Below are positions 15,113-24,465 of a stretch of 64,000 bases of DNA, one piece after another. The stretch is from Aureimonas glaciei (GTDB taxonomy: Bacteria; Pseudomonadota; Alphaproteobacteria; Rhizobiales; Rhizobiaceae). The notes beneath the pieces were generated by a model. The model ran no database searches and was not told the origin of the DNA. It saw only the letters and a program-made list of their open reading frames with translations. The number at the start of each line of letters is the position of its first letter. Position 1 is the stretch's first letter. The stretch covers positions 6,925-70,924 of the forward strand of contig NZ_BMJJ01000007.1 of the NCBI RefSeq assembly GCF_014643375.1. The letters run 5' to 3'. Position numbers and translations under genes: made by a program.

Positions 15113-16615
15113 ATGAGCTCGATGTGGTCGTTCTTGGGTGGTCGAAGTTCCAGCGGGGACCGCGCCATAGAGCAGGATCCATCTGGCGATGCACTGGCTC
15201 CGCAGCCGATCGAGGAGCCACAACGCCCTCAGCGCAGCTCCGGCCCGCTCGACAGCTTGGGCCAGCGCAACGAGCTCTTGCGCGTACGCTTCAGTCAGAT
15301 GATTGATCGGTTGGAAGATCTGAAGTCACTGAGTGACGACTTCAATATGATCATCGAGCCCATCGAAGCCATTGCCGTGGAGCTACCGCAGGCAAAGGCT
15401 CGGGTCATGGAGACCCAGGCAATGCTGTCTCGCGAGGTGGAGACGAGCCAGATTCTGCGCCGGGAGGTGGATGAACTAACAAGCCGTCTCTCCTCCGTCT
15501 CCGGCGAACTGGCGTCTGTCGACAGCCGGTCGCGAAAACTCGAAGCGCAGATCAGCGAGTATGAGTCGGCTCTTGATGAGCACCGCATTCTACTGCGAGA
15601 GAAAAACCTGCTCGTCGACAACGTCGAGCGGCAGTTGGCGGCGGAAGTCGAGCAACATGCGTCGACTGCAGCTGAGCTCGCCCTGCAACGCGCCGACAGC
15701 GAGGCCATCGAACAATCCTTACAGCGCGCCGAAGCCGCAGTTCAGCGTGAGTCGGAGCAGCACGCGATCCATGAGCGTGAAAGCCGGCGCCTTCAGCAGC
15801 TTGCCGGTGAGCAGATGGCAAGGATCGCTGATCTAGAGACTCGCCACAATGAGCTGGCTGACCAGCGGCAGATCAATCTCCAGACTATCGCAACTCTGGA
15901 GGCGCGTTTAGTCGAAACCGAGCTTGCCCGTCAGAAGAGCGCTAACGAACAGGACGGGGCAATCGTTCAGCTCACGGCCGATCGCTCGTCCCTTCTTTTG
16001 AAGCTGGATGCCGTAACTGCACGATTGACATCAACAGAGCAGATCCTCTCCGGCGTGCGCAGTCAGTTTCGGGAAAAGGACGAGGCACTCCGTACCGCCG
16101 AACGAAGCCTGAAGGAGGCGCTACTGGAGCGGATCACCGCAGATCGTCGCGTCGAAGCTGTTCGAAGTGAACTTGCGCATCACGTTGACCAACTGGGCGA
16201 AGCGCACCGCCTGCGCAATGAGTTTGAGGAACGGTGTGAAATGCTAGCCAAGGCAATGGCGGCAAAAGACGCGACGCTGGAGACGAGTCTCGCGAAAGCT
16301 GCCAGCTTGGGCGACCGCCTGGAATCTCTGACAAAGCGTTACGAAAATGACCGGATGGCGCAGGATGCGGCCGGGCGTCGTCTGATTGAGGAACTGGAAA
16401 GCGAAAAGGCCGAACGGACCTTGGCGCAGGGAGCATTGGAGATTGCTCGGGAAAACCGTGTCGCTCTGCAGCGTCAGAACGAGACGCTGAAGCGAGCGAT
16501 CCGCGCGTTGCAGACACAAGGCGATCCGGCCGATCTTCGGCAGCTTTCTTCTCAATCGTTCGAACAGCACACCAACGTGAGTTTTCTGGCCCAGCCCGAT
16601 AATCGGGCTGAATAA
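15113..16615 (+). CDS. Long coiled-coil protein (crescentin/SMC-like rod), first of three
   Basis: A 500-residue protein. Residues 1-50 are low-complexity with Ser, Gly and Pro; from about 55 to 475 it is almost continuous heptad-rich coiled coil with many Glu, Arg, Gln and Leu. There is no ATPase motif, no membrane segment and no signal peptide. The segment VRFSQMIDRLEDLKSLSDDF opens the rod. Start 15113 follows a TGGGGGGCG ribosome-binding site. Two more coiled-coil genes follow on the same strand. Such proteins in this order act as cytoskeletal or polar scaffolds; that role here is inference. It lies between a phage ligase operon and the integrase. Confidence 0.7.
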   Translation: MSSMWSFLGGRSSSGDRAIEQDPSGDALAPQPIEEPQRPQRSSGPLDSLGQRNELLRVRFSQMIDRLEDLKSLSDDFNMIIEPIEAIAVELPQAKARVMETQAMLSREVETSQILRREVDELTSRLSSVSGELASVDSRSRKLEAQISEYESALDEHRILLREKNLLVDNVERQLAAEVEQHASTAAELALQRADSEAIEQSLQRAEAAVQRESEQHAIHERESRRLQQLAGEQMARIADLETRHNELADQRQINLQTIATLEARLVETELARQKSANEQDGAIVQLTADRSSLLLKLDAVTARLTSTEQILSGVRSQFREKDEALRTAERSLKEALLERITADRRVEAVRSELAHHVDQLGEAHRLRNEFEERCEMLAKAMAAKDATLETSLAKAASLGDRLESLTKRYENDRMAQDAAGRRLIEELESEKAERTLAQGALEIARENRVALQRQNETLKRAIRALQTQGDPADLRQLSSQSFEQHTNVSFLAQPDNRAE

Positions 16616-16689
16616 GGCCTTGGGAGAGGTATCGGCAGCCGCGCGGCGGCAGGCGGGTGCCGGCGGGGAACTTGGAAGGGAGATGAGTG

Positions 16690-17133
16690 ATGTCATCAAC
16701 AATTGAGCTCGAGGCGGATAAGTCTTGGCCGATACGCGGTCCTGTAGACATCACTCGGGGTGAGGTTGCCAGGGATAAGGCACCGGCACTGCATGCCGTT
16801 GCCACCAGGGAGACTGCGGCTGAGCCGAAGTCTGAAGAGCCGCGTCGTGACTGGGCCGCCGCGCTGACGCTGGTTGAAGAAGCTTCTCAGGCCATCCGCA
16901 TGAGCGACGAGCGGGTCGCCGAGCTGGAACGCCTGTTGCAGACACAGTCGCTGCAAATGCGGGAAGATCTGCTGATGATCCAAAATCAGCTGCAGAAGGC
17001 GCAGCGGGAGGTGGCGGCTGCGCACCAGCAGGCTGCGGCAGCGGAAGCCCGAGCCAGGGAGTCGGAGGAGTGGCTCATGCGCTTGAACGACGCTATCACG
17101 GACGGTTTTGGCTCTCTTCCCAGGCGGGATTGA
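16690..17133 (+). CDS. Coiled-coil protein, second of three
   Basis: A 147-residue protein: a disordered N-terminal ~55 residues, then a coiled coil (AAALTLVEEASQAIRMSDER to about 135) rich in Gln, Ala and Glu, and a short tail GFGSLPRRD. ATG 16690 is chosen; GTG 16687 directly before it is an alternative. The 74-bp gap to the first coiled-coil gene and 56-bp gap to the third suggest one operon. No catalytic motif is present. Confidence 0.65.
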   Translation: MSSTIELEADKSWPIRGPVDITRGEVARDKAPALHAVATRETAAEPKSEEPRRDWAAALTLVEEASQAIRMSDERVAELERLLQTQSLQMREDLLMIQNQLQKAQREVAAAHQQAAAAEARARESEEWLMRLNDAITDGFGSLPRRD

Positions 17134-17189
17134 ACCCTCAACAGAGGTCGGTCGACATGGCCGCAAGAAGACGGCTCTGGAGGAAATTG

Positions 17190-17705
17190 ATGGATCACGC
17201 AATCAACGCCGTTTTCGAACGGTTCAAGTCCACCGAGGATCCTGCTGCGTCGATCACTTCTATGTCCGATTCCCGAGCGCGCTCTACGTTCGCACAGCCG
17301 TCAATGGCACTGGCCGCCATCAACGGTGGGGCCATTCCTCGGACGGGAGTCGACGGCGAATCCGCCCTAAGGATGGTCGAACAGGCGGCCGACCTGATCA
17401 AGGAATACGAACGGCGGTTCGTAAACATCGAGGCCGATGCCCGGTCCTTCATGTCGCGTATCGAAAGAGACCGCGTAGCTCTGACCACCAAAATGGAGGA
17501 GCTGCAGGATAAACTAGAAGAGAGCGAAACCAACGCGCGCTCATTGGAGGGGGCGTTGCGGTTGTCCAGATTAGAGCTGGATGAGGCACGGTTGAAAATC
17601 AAGATGCTGGAAAACCGGTTCAACGAAGCGGTTTCAGAGCTGTTCCAGTCCTCCAGCTATTTTCAGATCATCCAAGATAAGCTCGGTGGGCTCAAAAGTC
17701 TCTAA
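17190..17705 (+). CDS. Coiled-coil protein, third of three
   Basis: A 171-residue protein with an N-terminal variable region (residues 1-55), a helical start VEQAADLIKEYERRF and a long coiled coil to the C-terminus, which ends in SSYFQIIQDKLGGLKSL. ATG 17190 is chosen because TGGAGGAAATTG precedes it; in-frame starts at 17157 and 17070 would run into the second gene. The conserved-looking final segment may be a docking site for a partner. The trio most likely forms one structural assembly; this is inferred from gene order only. Confidence 0.65.
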   Translation: MDHAINAVFERFKSTEDPAASITSMSDSRARSTFAQPSMALAAINGGAIPRTGVDGESALRMVEQAADLIKEYERRFVNIEADARSFMSRIERDRVALTTKMEELQDKLEESETNARSLEGALRLSRLELDEARLKIKMLENRFNEAVSELFQSSSYFQIIQDKLGGLKSL

Positions 17706-18000
17706 GCGGCAGGTGGCCCGCCATTCGTTGCTTGGAGGCTTTGCGAGAGCCCCCTTGCAGCACAGCGGCAATCGCAACTTCCAGCCATTGAAATCAACCT
17801 GCTGGCCCGAATTCCTAATCTGAGGACTGGTGAGCTTCCTGTTGGCGAAACTCGGTGCGGAAGGTAAGGCTGTCACCGGTAATTCGCCAATGGCATAAAT
17901 GGCCCCCAATTTCCCCGCACCGTATCAAAAGACTGATTGGCGGCAAGGAAGTAGGTTAGTCTATTGCTACACAGCCGGGGTTGCCACCATTTAAGATCAC

Positions 18001-19236
18001 CTACCTCCTAGGCATCGGTATCAGATCGGCCGCCGGCGCCTGATCGACCATCAGCAGATCGGCCCACTCCTGCGCCAGTTCAATCCGTCGATCGAGATAG
18101 GCCGCACGGTTGTAGGCGCGTTCGACGCGGTCCTTCGGCACATGTGCGAGCATCAGGTCGATCACGGCTCTGTCCGCGGGGAAGCGCTCGTTCATCACCG
18201 TCGAGAAGGTCGCACGCCAGCCGTGCGGGACGTGGCGGCTCTGATAGCCGGCCCGGTTCAGCAGATAGCCGATCGCGTTCTCGCTCATCGGCCGGTGCGC
18301 GTGCCGGGTGTTCGGGAAGACGAGGGGCCCCGCGCTGTTGAGTGTGCGTAGCGCGGCGATGGCCTCCACCGCCTGGCGGGAGAGCGGCACGATGTGGTCG
18401 CGGGCTTCGTCGTCCTTGTGGTGCAGCCGCATCTTCATGCGCTCGGCCGGGACGCGCCAGAGGGTCTGACCTTCACCGACGCCCTCGAACTCCGGCCAGG
18501 GCGTGGTGATCAGCGAGCCTGGCCGCAGCGCGGTCAGCGCCAGCAGCCGCAGCGCCAGCTTCGTCGTCGGATGCGCCGTCTGGGCGTCAGCGTCGCGGAT
18601 GATCTGCCGCGCCTTCTCCAGGCTGGTCACCGCCGGCTGCCGGCTCTTTCGGATCGGGGCGAGGGCCCCCTTAACGATCGCGGCAGGATCGGCCTCTGCC
18701 CGGCCCGACGCTATGGCGAACACGAACACCGCCGACATGCGCTGCCGGACCCGATGCGCGGTCTCGATCGCCGGGCGCTTCTCTATCGCCCGAAGCACCC
18801 CCAGCACGATTGGGGGTGTCAGGTCTTCGATGGGGGTATCGCCGATGGCGGGGAAGACGTCGCGCTCGAGCGAGCCGATCACATCGCCGGCGTGGGTCTT
18901 CGTCCAGGTGCCGCGGTTCAGCTCATACCATTCCCGTGCAATTCCCTCGAATGTCGGCGCCCCTGTCGGGTTCGCTGACGCACGTTTGGCAGCGGCCGGG
19001 TCCATTCCCTCACGGAGCAAGCGTTTCGCTTCCTCGCGCTTTTCACGGGCAGCGGCAAGTGTGATAGCCGGGTATGGGCCAAGCGACAGAAGCTTCTCTT
19101 TCCCGCCGAAGCGGTACTTCAGGCGCCAGAGCTTTCCTCCGGTCGTGGTGACGAACAGGTGCAAGCCGCCTGAGTCGGCGAGCTTGTAAGCCTTCTCGCG
19201 CGCCTTGGCGGTGCGAGCCGCAGTGTCGGTCAGCAC
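18001..19236 (-). CDS. P4-type tyrosine integrase
   Basis: About 411 residues from the GTG at 19236. The N-terminal arm-binding domain (DUF4102; LTDTAARTAKAREKAYKLAD and LWRLKYRFGGKEKLLSLGPY) is followed by a core-binding domain (about 95-180) and a catalytic domain with Arg238 (LTALRPGSL), His338-x2-Arg341 (HGWRATF), His365 and Tyr375 (RAYNRAAY). These are the tyrosine recombinase active-site residues. The start is uncertain: GTG 19275 is in frame and would add 13 residues, but 19236 matches the usual family N-terminus. The gene lies 158 bp from the 3' end of tRNA-Ser, so it most likely integrated the element there. Confidence 0.92.
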   Translation of the reverse strand: MLTDTAARTAKAREKAYKLADSGGLHLFVTTTGGKLWRLKYRFGGKEKLLSLGPYPAITLAAAREKREEAKRLLREGMDPAAAKRASANPTGAPTFEGIAREWYELNRGTWTKTHAGDVIGSLERDVFPAIGDTPIEDLTPPIVLGVLRAIEKRPAIETAHRVRQRMSAVFVFAIASGRAEADPAAIVKGALAPIRKSRQPAVTSLEKARQIIRDADAQTAHPTTKLALRLLALTALRPGSLITTPWPEFEGVGEGQTLWRVPAERMKMRLHHKDDEARDHIVPLSRQAVEAIAALRTLNSAGPLVFPNTRHAHRPMSENAIGYLLNRAGYQSRHVPHGWRATFSTVMNERFPADRAVIDLMLAHVPKDRVERAYNRAAYLDRRIELAQEWADLLMVDQAPAADLIPMPRR

Positions 19237-19394
19237 GAAATACCCCCACTTTTCATCGCATACCCCCAGAAGCACCCCCAGACGACCCCGAGTTGTCCAG
19301 TCATATGGCGAATGACTACGGGCAAACTATGCTGCTGGAAAGCCTATGACTGTGGGCTTTAACGTGGCTGTACGGGAGAGTGCGAAAGGTGGAA

Positions 19395-19440
19395 TGGCGG
19401 ATGGGGTGGGATTCGAACCCACGAGACGGTCTCCCGCCCG
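19395..19440 (-). other. Probable right attachment site within the tRNA-Ser 3' half
   Basis: P4-type integrases usually recombine at the 3' half of a tRNA gene, and the integrase here reads away from this tRNA end. The core should be repeated at the far, unseen end of the element. The exact core length cannot be read from one copy. Confidence 0.4.
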
Positions 19441-19484
19441 CCGGTTTTCAAGACCGGTGCCTTCAACCGCTCGGCCACCCATCC
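19395..19484 (-). tRNA. tRNA-Ser (anticodon UGA)
   Basis: On the minus strand a 90-nt cloverleaf starts GGATGGG and ends CCCATCC-G-CCA, with the CCA encoded. The anticodon stem CCGGT/ACCGG encloses CTTGAAA, giving anticodon TGA. A long variable arm (CGGGCGGGAGACCGTCTCG region) and the TTCGAAT T-loop confirm the serine class. It is the likely integration target of the adjacent element. Confidence 0.97.
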
Positions 19485-20056
19485 GACAGCGCAGGATTAG
19501 CCGGTGCGGTGGGGGCGATGCAAGAGCGTTGACGACACGGGACGGGCGGTATGGCGGCCCAAGCGGTGTGGTGGCCCGGGCGGTGCGCGCGAAGGGCCGG
19601 GCCGGGCTTCAGGGCGAGGCGGGGAGGTAGAGGCTCTTGTAACAAATTGTGATGAAAAATTAACTTTTGGCGCAAACAAGGACAAAACATGGCAACAAAA
19701 AGGCCGAGACGCCGGGGGCGGCGCCGCGCCCGGAGGCGCTGAAGGCCCTGCTGGAAGCCGGCACGCGGGCCCAAACCCGTTCCGCATCAGGTGTTTCGCT
19801 CTCATTTTGCATCGCCGAAAGGGAGGGCTGCGCCGCCCGTCCCAGGCCGCCATCGCCTTGGACGGGTGACTGTCACCGGAAAACGACAGTCAATCCGTTA
19901 ACCGCTACGCCCCGAAGCGGAGCCGTAAGAGGGGGCGGTTGCCGCTCTGGATTAATGCGCTGATAACTCTTTCACGACAGGAGTGGGACCAAGGCGGGGG
20001 CCTTCGGTCCCGGCGCGCCCAATCTATCGAGCACGACTTCCCGGGGGATTATCCGA
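19485..20056. other. Intergenic stretch without a supportable gene
   Basis: Between tRNA-Ser and the rlpA-like gene I see no convincing coding frame; open frames here have skewed composition and no family features. A short AT-rich patch at about 19632-19695 stands out against the GC-rich background and may hold promoter sequences for one of the neighbours. Confidence 0.5.
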
Positions 20057-21274
20057 ATGCACATGGCACACCCGTCTCTTCGACGCGCCCTGGCCGTTTC
20101 GGTCGTCTTTTCCGCCGTCGTCGTTTCGGGCTGCCAGTCGGGTTCTTCCACGCATGGCGGGGGAGAACATGAGCGGGTCAAGAGCGATCCGAACGAGTCC
20201 TTCTCGTCCAAGGAATACGGCGTCGCCGCCAGCCCGCGCATCACCGATTCCAAGATCGTGCCGAAGGGCGGCGGCCGGGCCCAGATCGGCAAGCCCTACA
20301 AGGTGCGCGGCAAGTGGTACTATCCGAAGGACCAGCCGGGCTACGTGAAGACCGGCAAGGCCTCCTGGTACGGCGCGAGCTTCCACGGCCGCCTGACCGC
20401 CAATGGCGAGATCTACGACATGTTCGCCCTGTCGGCCGCCCATCCGACTTTCCCGCTGCCGTCCTATGCCCGCGTCACCAACAAGAAGACCGGCAGCAGC
20501 GTCATGGTGCGCGTCAACGATCGCGGCCCCTATGTCGCCGACCGCGTGATGGACGTCTCCTCCCGCGCCGCCGAGCTTCTCGGTTACAAGTCTGACGGCG
20601 TCGGCGACGTGAAGGTCGAATATGTCGGCAAGGCGCCGGTCGAGGGCGACGACACCGCCATGCTGATGGCGAGCTACCGTCCGGGCAATGCGTCGCCGCT
20701 GAACGACGGCCTCGCCACCGGGGTCATGGTCGCCTCGAACGACGTCCCCTCGCGCCTCGCCTATGCCACGCCGGCCCGCTCGGCAGCCGCCCGCGTCCAG
20801 GCGATCGGCCTGCCCGGCGTCAAGCCCATGGCCCTCGGCGCCACCGGCACGGCTGCCCGGACGCCGGGATCGCTCTTCCCCGGCGGTGAGACGAGCGTCG
20901 ACGCCATTATCTCCGAAGCCGAAGCACCCGCCGCGGCCCCCGTGCCGACGCCGCGCGCCGATCCCTACCGCCTCGTCGTCTCCTCCTATGCCGCAGCACC
21001 CAATCGCGCCGGCGCCGCCGATGCGGTGACCGCCATGGCGGCAGGCCAGGCGGGCGAGCGGATCGAGATCGGCCTTATTGAAAATGCGGCGCTGGTCGCC
21101 GCCGTGCGCGAGATCGCCGAGGGCCATGGCCGTCTGGTGGTTGATGCCGGCATGCCCGATCAGCCGGCGACGGTGTCGCTCGCCATCGACACCCGCCCCG
21201 GCGAGGATGTCGATGCCATGCTGCAGGCGCTCTGGCAGGCTGGCGCCGAAGGCGCCTTCGTGCTGCGCGACTGA
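20057..21274 (+). CDS. rlpA: RlpA-like septal lipoprotein (lytic transglycosylase family)
   Basis: The 405-residue protein begins with a lipoprotein signal (VVVSGC, lipidated Cys26). A double-psi beta-barrel RlpA domain spans about residues 95-190: TGKASWYGASFHGRLTANGE, then VRVNDRGPYV with Asp155. RlpA proteins are outer-membrane lipoproteins that cleave denuded glycan strands at the septum. The C-terminal ~100 residues form a folded-looking domain, but no standard SPOR signature is obvious. ATG 20057 or 20063 may start. The order rlpA, dac, tmk, holB is one I associate with Rhizobiales. An active enzyme is likely but not proven from motifs. Confidence 0.88.
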   Translation: MHMAHPSLRRALAVSVVFSAVVVSGCQSGSSTHGGGEHERVKSDPNESFSSKEYGVAASPRITDSKIVPKGGGRAQIGKPYKVRGKWYYPKDQPGYVKTGKASWYGASFHGRLTANGEIYDMFALSAAHPTFPLPSYARVTNKKTGSSVMVRVNDRGPYVADRVMDVSSRAAELLGYKSDGVGDVKVEYVGKAPVEGDDTAMLMASYRPGNASPLNDGLATGVMVASNDVPSRLAYATPARSAAARVQAIGLPGVKPMALGATGTAARTPGSLFPGGETSVDAIISEAEAPAAAPVPTPRADPYRLVVSSYAAAPNRAGAADAVTAMAAGQAGERIEIGLIENAALVAAVREIAEGHGRLVVDAGMPDQPATVSLAIDTRPGEDVDAMLQALWQAGAEGAFVLRD

Positions 21275-21406
21275 CTTTCGCAACCGCCGTCAATGACGTG
21301 TTTTGTCAGGGCAAAGGGCAACGCTGCCCCATGACCGCATCGCGATAGTCTGATAGGGAAGGGCGAGGCCATCGCGGTCGATCTGCACTCCCATGTCAAG
21401 AAACCG

Positions 21407-22597
21407 ATGTCAGAGATCGTCGTCTCCCGAAACAAGCTCGCGGTCTTCGGCTCCCTCGCCGTCGCTTGCCTCTTGTCGGCCTCCGCCGCGCTCGGCGCCG
21501 ATCCGGCCATCGTCGAGACCAAGGCGAAGCAGGCCCTGATCGTCGACGGCGAGACCGGGGCCGTTCTCTTCGAGAAGGATCCCGACACCCGCTTCCGCCC
21601 GGCCTCTCTGGCCAAGCTGATGACCATGGAAGTGGTGTTCGAGGCCATCGAGTCGGGACGGCTGTCGCCGACCCAGGAATTTCCGGTCAGCGAACACGCC
21701 TGGCGGACGGGCGGCGCGCCGTCCGGCACCTCCACCATGTTCGCCAAGCTGAATTCCAGCGTCTCCGTCGAGGCGCTGATCCGCGGCACCATCGTCCAGG
21801 CCGCCAATGATGCGGCGATCGTCCTGGCGGAAGGCATGGCCGGGTCCGAGGAGGCCTTTGCCGGGCTGATGAACCAGACGGCGCAGACGCTCGGCCTCAC
21901 CCACTCGACCTTCGTCAACCCGACCGGCCTGCCGGCGGAGGGACAGGCGGTCACCGCGCGCGATCTGGTGCGCCTCGCCCGCCACATCCAGGCGGAGCAC
22001 GGACAGTTCTACGGGATCTATGCCGAGCCGAGCTTCGAATGGAACAAGATCTTCCAGCGCAACCGCAATCCACTCCTCACTATGAACATCGGCGCGACCG
22101 GCATGGGCACCGGCTATACCGAGGCGGCCGGCTACTCGATCATCGGCGTGACCGAGCGCGAAGGACGCACGACCTTCATCGCGCTGGGTGGCCTCGAGAG
22201 CATCAAGGACCGGACCGAGGAGGCCCGGCGCCTGCTCGACTGGTCGAACACCGCTTTCCGCCGCAAGCAGCTGTTTGCCGCCGGGGATGCGGTGGGAGCG
22301 GCGACCGTCTTCGGTGGCGGCCAGGCCGAGGTGAAGCTTCTGACGCGCGAGGCGGTCGTCGCCTATGTCCCGCAGGACCGCCCCGATCGCGTCACCGCGC
22401 GGGTGCGCTATGCCGGGCCTTTGCGCGCGCCGATCGCCGCGGGCCAGCAGGTCGGCGAAATCGAGGTGCGGATCGACGACAAGGTGAGCATCGCCCAGCC
22501 ACTCTTTGCCGCCGAGAGCGTCGAGCAGGGGACCTTCGCCGCCCGGGCCCTCGACGCGGCGCAGGAACTCGCCTTCGGATGGATCAGATCGCTTTGA
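21407..22597 (+). CDS. D-alanyl-D-alanine carboxypeptidase family protein with altered active-site motifs
   Basis: A 396-residue exported PBP5/6-type protein with a signal peptide (about 1-31), peptidase S11 domain and C-terminal PBP5-C-like domain (about 275-375). The SxxK motif is intact (Ser67-Leu-Ala-Lys70). The SxN motif reads A132-A-N134 in QAANDAA, and the KTG motif reads G234-T-G236 in [12 protein letters not shown], so the usual Ser and Lys are missing. Family members trim the terminal D-Ala of peptidoglycan peptides in the periplasm; this one may be weakened, specialised or non-catalytic. It sits between rlpA and tmk in a same-strand cluster. Confidence 0.88.
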   Translation: MSEIVVSRNKLAVFGSLAVACLLSASAALGADPAIVETKAKQALIVDGETGAVLFEKDPDTRFRPASLAKLMTMEVVFEAIESGRLSPTQEFPVSEHAWRTGGAPSGTSTMFAKLNSSVSVEALIRGTIVQAANDAAIVLAEGMAGSEEAFAGLMNQTAQTLGLTHSTFVNPTGLPAEGQAVTARDLVRLARHIQAEHGQFYGIYAEPSFEWNKIFQRNRNPLLTMNIGATGMGTGYTEAAGYSIIGVTEREGRTTFIALGGLESIKDRTEEARRLLDWSNTAFRRKQLFAAGDAVGAATVFGGGQAEVKLLTREAVVAYVPQDRPDRVTARVRYAGPLRAPIAAGQQVGEIEVRIDDKVSIAQPLFAAESVEQGTFAARALDAAQELAFGWIRSL

Positions 22598-22628
22598 CCC
22601 GGCCAGGAACGCACCGGACCGTGCGGCC

Positions 22629-23324
22629 TTGACCGGCTTTTTCGTCACCTTCGAGGGCGGGGAGGGCAGCGGCAAGACGACCCAGATCACCCGCCTGGCG
22701 GAGATGCTGCGGCAGCGCAAGATTCCCGTCGTCGTCACGCACGAGCCGGGTGGATCGCCTGGCGCCGATGCTGTCCGGCAGATTCTCCTGTCCGGTGCCG
22801 CCGAGGCGCTCGGGCCGGAGGTCGAGACGATCCTGTTCTCGGCCGCACGGATCGATCACCTGGAAACCGTCATCCGCCCGGCGCTGGCCGAGGACAAGGT
22901 GGTGCTGTGCGACCGTTTTCATGACTCGACCCGCGTCTACCAGGGTCTGGCCGGCGTCGACCCGGCCATGCTCGACGGCCTGGAGGCGGCCGTTCTCGAT
23001 GGCCTTCGACCCGATCTGACGCTGATCCTCGACATTCCCGCCAGCGTCGGCCTCGGCCGCGCGGCCGACCGCCGCGGCGAGAGCGTGCCCGACCGCTTCG
23101 AGCGCGAGAGCCTGGCGCTGCACGAGGCCCGGCGCAACGGCTTCCTGGCGATCGCCCGGGCCGAGCCCGAGCGCTGTGTCGTCATCGACGCCAACCGGCC
23201 GGCCGACGCGATCGCCGCCGAGATCGGCTTTCTCGTCGCCGAGCGCCTGGAAATCAGCGCGCTGCGGCAGAGCGGACGCCGGCTCGGCGAAACCGCTCGC
23301 CCGGCCGGGACTCGCAAGCCGTGA
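22629..23324 (+). CDS. tmk: Thymidylate kinase
   Basis: About 231 residues from a TTG start. The P-loop [10 protein letters not shown] lies at residues 9-18, [10 protein letters not shown] follows, and [14 protein letters not shown] is the DR(Y/F) segment. It phosphorylates dTMP to dTDP. TTG 22629 is chosen because it places the P-loop at the family's usual distance; there is no ATG nearby and the ribosome-binding site is weak. The stop overlaps the GTG start of holB by 4 bp. The C-terminus is slightly extended ([17 protein letters not shown]). Confidence 0.93.
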   Translation: MTGFFVTFEGGEGSGKTTQITRLAEMLRQRKIPVVVTHEPGGSPGADAVRQILLSGAAEALGPEVETILFSAARIDHLETVIRPALAEDKVVLCDRFHDSTRVYQGLAGVDPAMLDGLEAAVLDGLRPDLTLILDIPASVGLGRAADRRGESVPDRFERESLALHEARRNGFLAIARAEPERCVVIDANRPADAIAAEIGFLVAERLEISALRQSGRRLGETARPAGTRKP

Positions 23325-24376
23325 GCGACAGCACGGTCGAGGCGCGCGAAGATCACGACGCGCTGCCCGACATTCCTTCGCCGGCGGCCCGTTCCCGCCT
23401 CTATGGCCATGACGCGCCCTGGGCCGCCCTCGTCGGCGCGCACCAGAGCGGTAAGCTGCACCACGCCTGGCTGCTGCAGGGACCGCGCGGCATCGGCAAG
23501 GCGACGACAGCCTTCGCCTTTGCGCGCTATCTGCTGTCGCCGCACACGGCAGGAGACGCGGCGGAGCCCGTCGCCGATCCCGCCAGTGCCGTGGCCCGGC
23601 AGATCGCCGGCGGCGGCCATCCCGGCCTCGTCCACATCACCCGGCCGGCGGCCGAGCGCGGCGGCGGCTTCAAGACGCAGATCACCGTCGAGGAAATCCG
23701 CAAGCTCAACCGCTTCTTCCGGACCACGACCGGCGGCGGCCAGTGGCGGATCGCCCTCATCGATCCCGCCGACGACATGAACCGCAACGCTGCCAACGCG
23801 CTCCTGAAGATCCTCGAGGAGCCGCCGGAGCGGTCGATCTTCCTCATCACCAACCACCTGCCGGGACGCCTGCTGCCGACGATCCGCTCGCGCTGCCGCG
23901 TCCTGCGCTTCGACGGGCTGGGCGAGGGCGACATGGCGGCGGCGCTGCACTCGATGCCCATGACCTTCGGCGAGGCCGAGATCGCCGGTGCCATCGAGCT
24001 CGCCGGCGGCAGCGTGCGCAACGCGGTCTCGCTGATCGCCAATGGCGGGCTGGAGATCGAGGCCGAGATCCGGCGGCTCTACACCGCCGACGAGCCGGAC
24101 TGGCAGGCGATCCAGGGCCTTGCCGACCTGTTGACGCAGAAGGGCCGGGAATCGGCCTTCGACCTGATGCTCGAGGCGGTGTTCAAGTGGATCGCGCATG
24201 AGGCGGAGGCGCGGCTTTCGGGTGCCGCCCCTTCCTCCGCCCGGCGCTTCGCCGCGCTGTGGATGGCGGAAAGCCAGCGGCTGCGCGAGGGCCTGGCCTA
24301 CAATCTCGACCGCAAGCAGATGCTCGTCTCGCTGTTTTCCGCCGTCTTCTCGCTGCGCGCCGCCGCCGCCGCCTGA
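23321..24376 (+). CDS. holB: DNA polymerase III subunit delta'
   Basis: A 351-residue AAA+ clamp-loader subunit with GTG start overlapping the tmk stop. A P-loop-like [20 protein letters not shown] occurs at about residues 50-69, [15 protein letters not shown] and [17 protein letters not shown] (the SRC motif) follow. The cysteines of the zinc module found in many homologues are absent, as is common in this order. It works in the clamp-loader complex at the replication fork. tmk-holB-metG-tatD order is well known in bacteria. Confidence 0.92.
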   Translation: MSDSTVEAREDHDALPDIPSPAARSRLYGHDAPWAALVGAHQSGKLHHAWLLQGPRGIGKATTAFAFARYLLSPHTAGDAAEPVADPASAVARQIAGGGHPGLVHITRPAAERGGGFKTQITVEEIRKLNRFFRTTTGGGQWRIALIDPADDMNRNAANALLKILEEPPERSIFLITNHLPGRLLPTIRSRCRVLRFDGLGEGDMAAALHSMPMTFGEAEIAGAIELAGGSVRNAVSLIANGGLEIEAEIRRLYTADEPDWQAIQGLADLLTQKGRESAFDLMLEAVFKWIAHEAEARLSGAAPSSARRFAALWMAESQRLREGLAYNLDRKQMLVSLFSAVFSLRAAAAA

Positions 24377-24465
24377 GCCGCCGGCGCGGGCGCATTGAGG
24401 CGGGGGCCGGAATGCCCTATGTCGGCGGGATGCAACGCCCTGCACGCGACTCGCAAGAAAGCCCG

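Larger units (their letters stand above)
1..19397. mobile_element. Prophage (integrase-proximal part; left end outside window)
   Basis: The stretch carries tail-type genes, an endolysin and holin-like lysis cassette, many small overlapping unrecognised genes, a DNA ligase and nuclease module, and finally a P4-type tyrosine integrase that abuts the 3' end of a tRNA-Ser gene. This is the standard layout of a tRNA-integrated temperate phage or phage-derived element. The right boundary is inferred to lie at the tRNA 3' end. The left boundary is not in the window, because the first gene is already a tail gene cut by the edge. No capsid, terminase or repressor gene is seen here, so completeness cannot be judged. 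The coiled-coil trio at 15.1-17.7 kb could be cargo rather than phage genes. Confidence 0.85.

Noticed and set aside
17634-17909. 91-codon minus-strand frame at the end of the third coiled-coil gene
   Set aside because: It overlaps the real coding frame and shows no support. I also looked for an AlpA-like excisionase here and found none.
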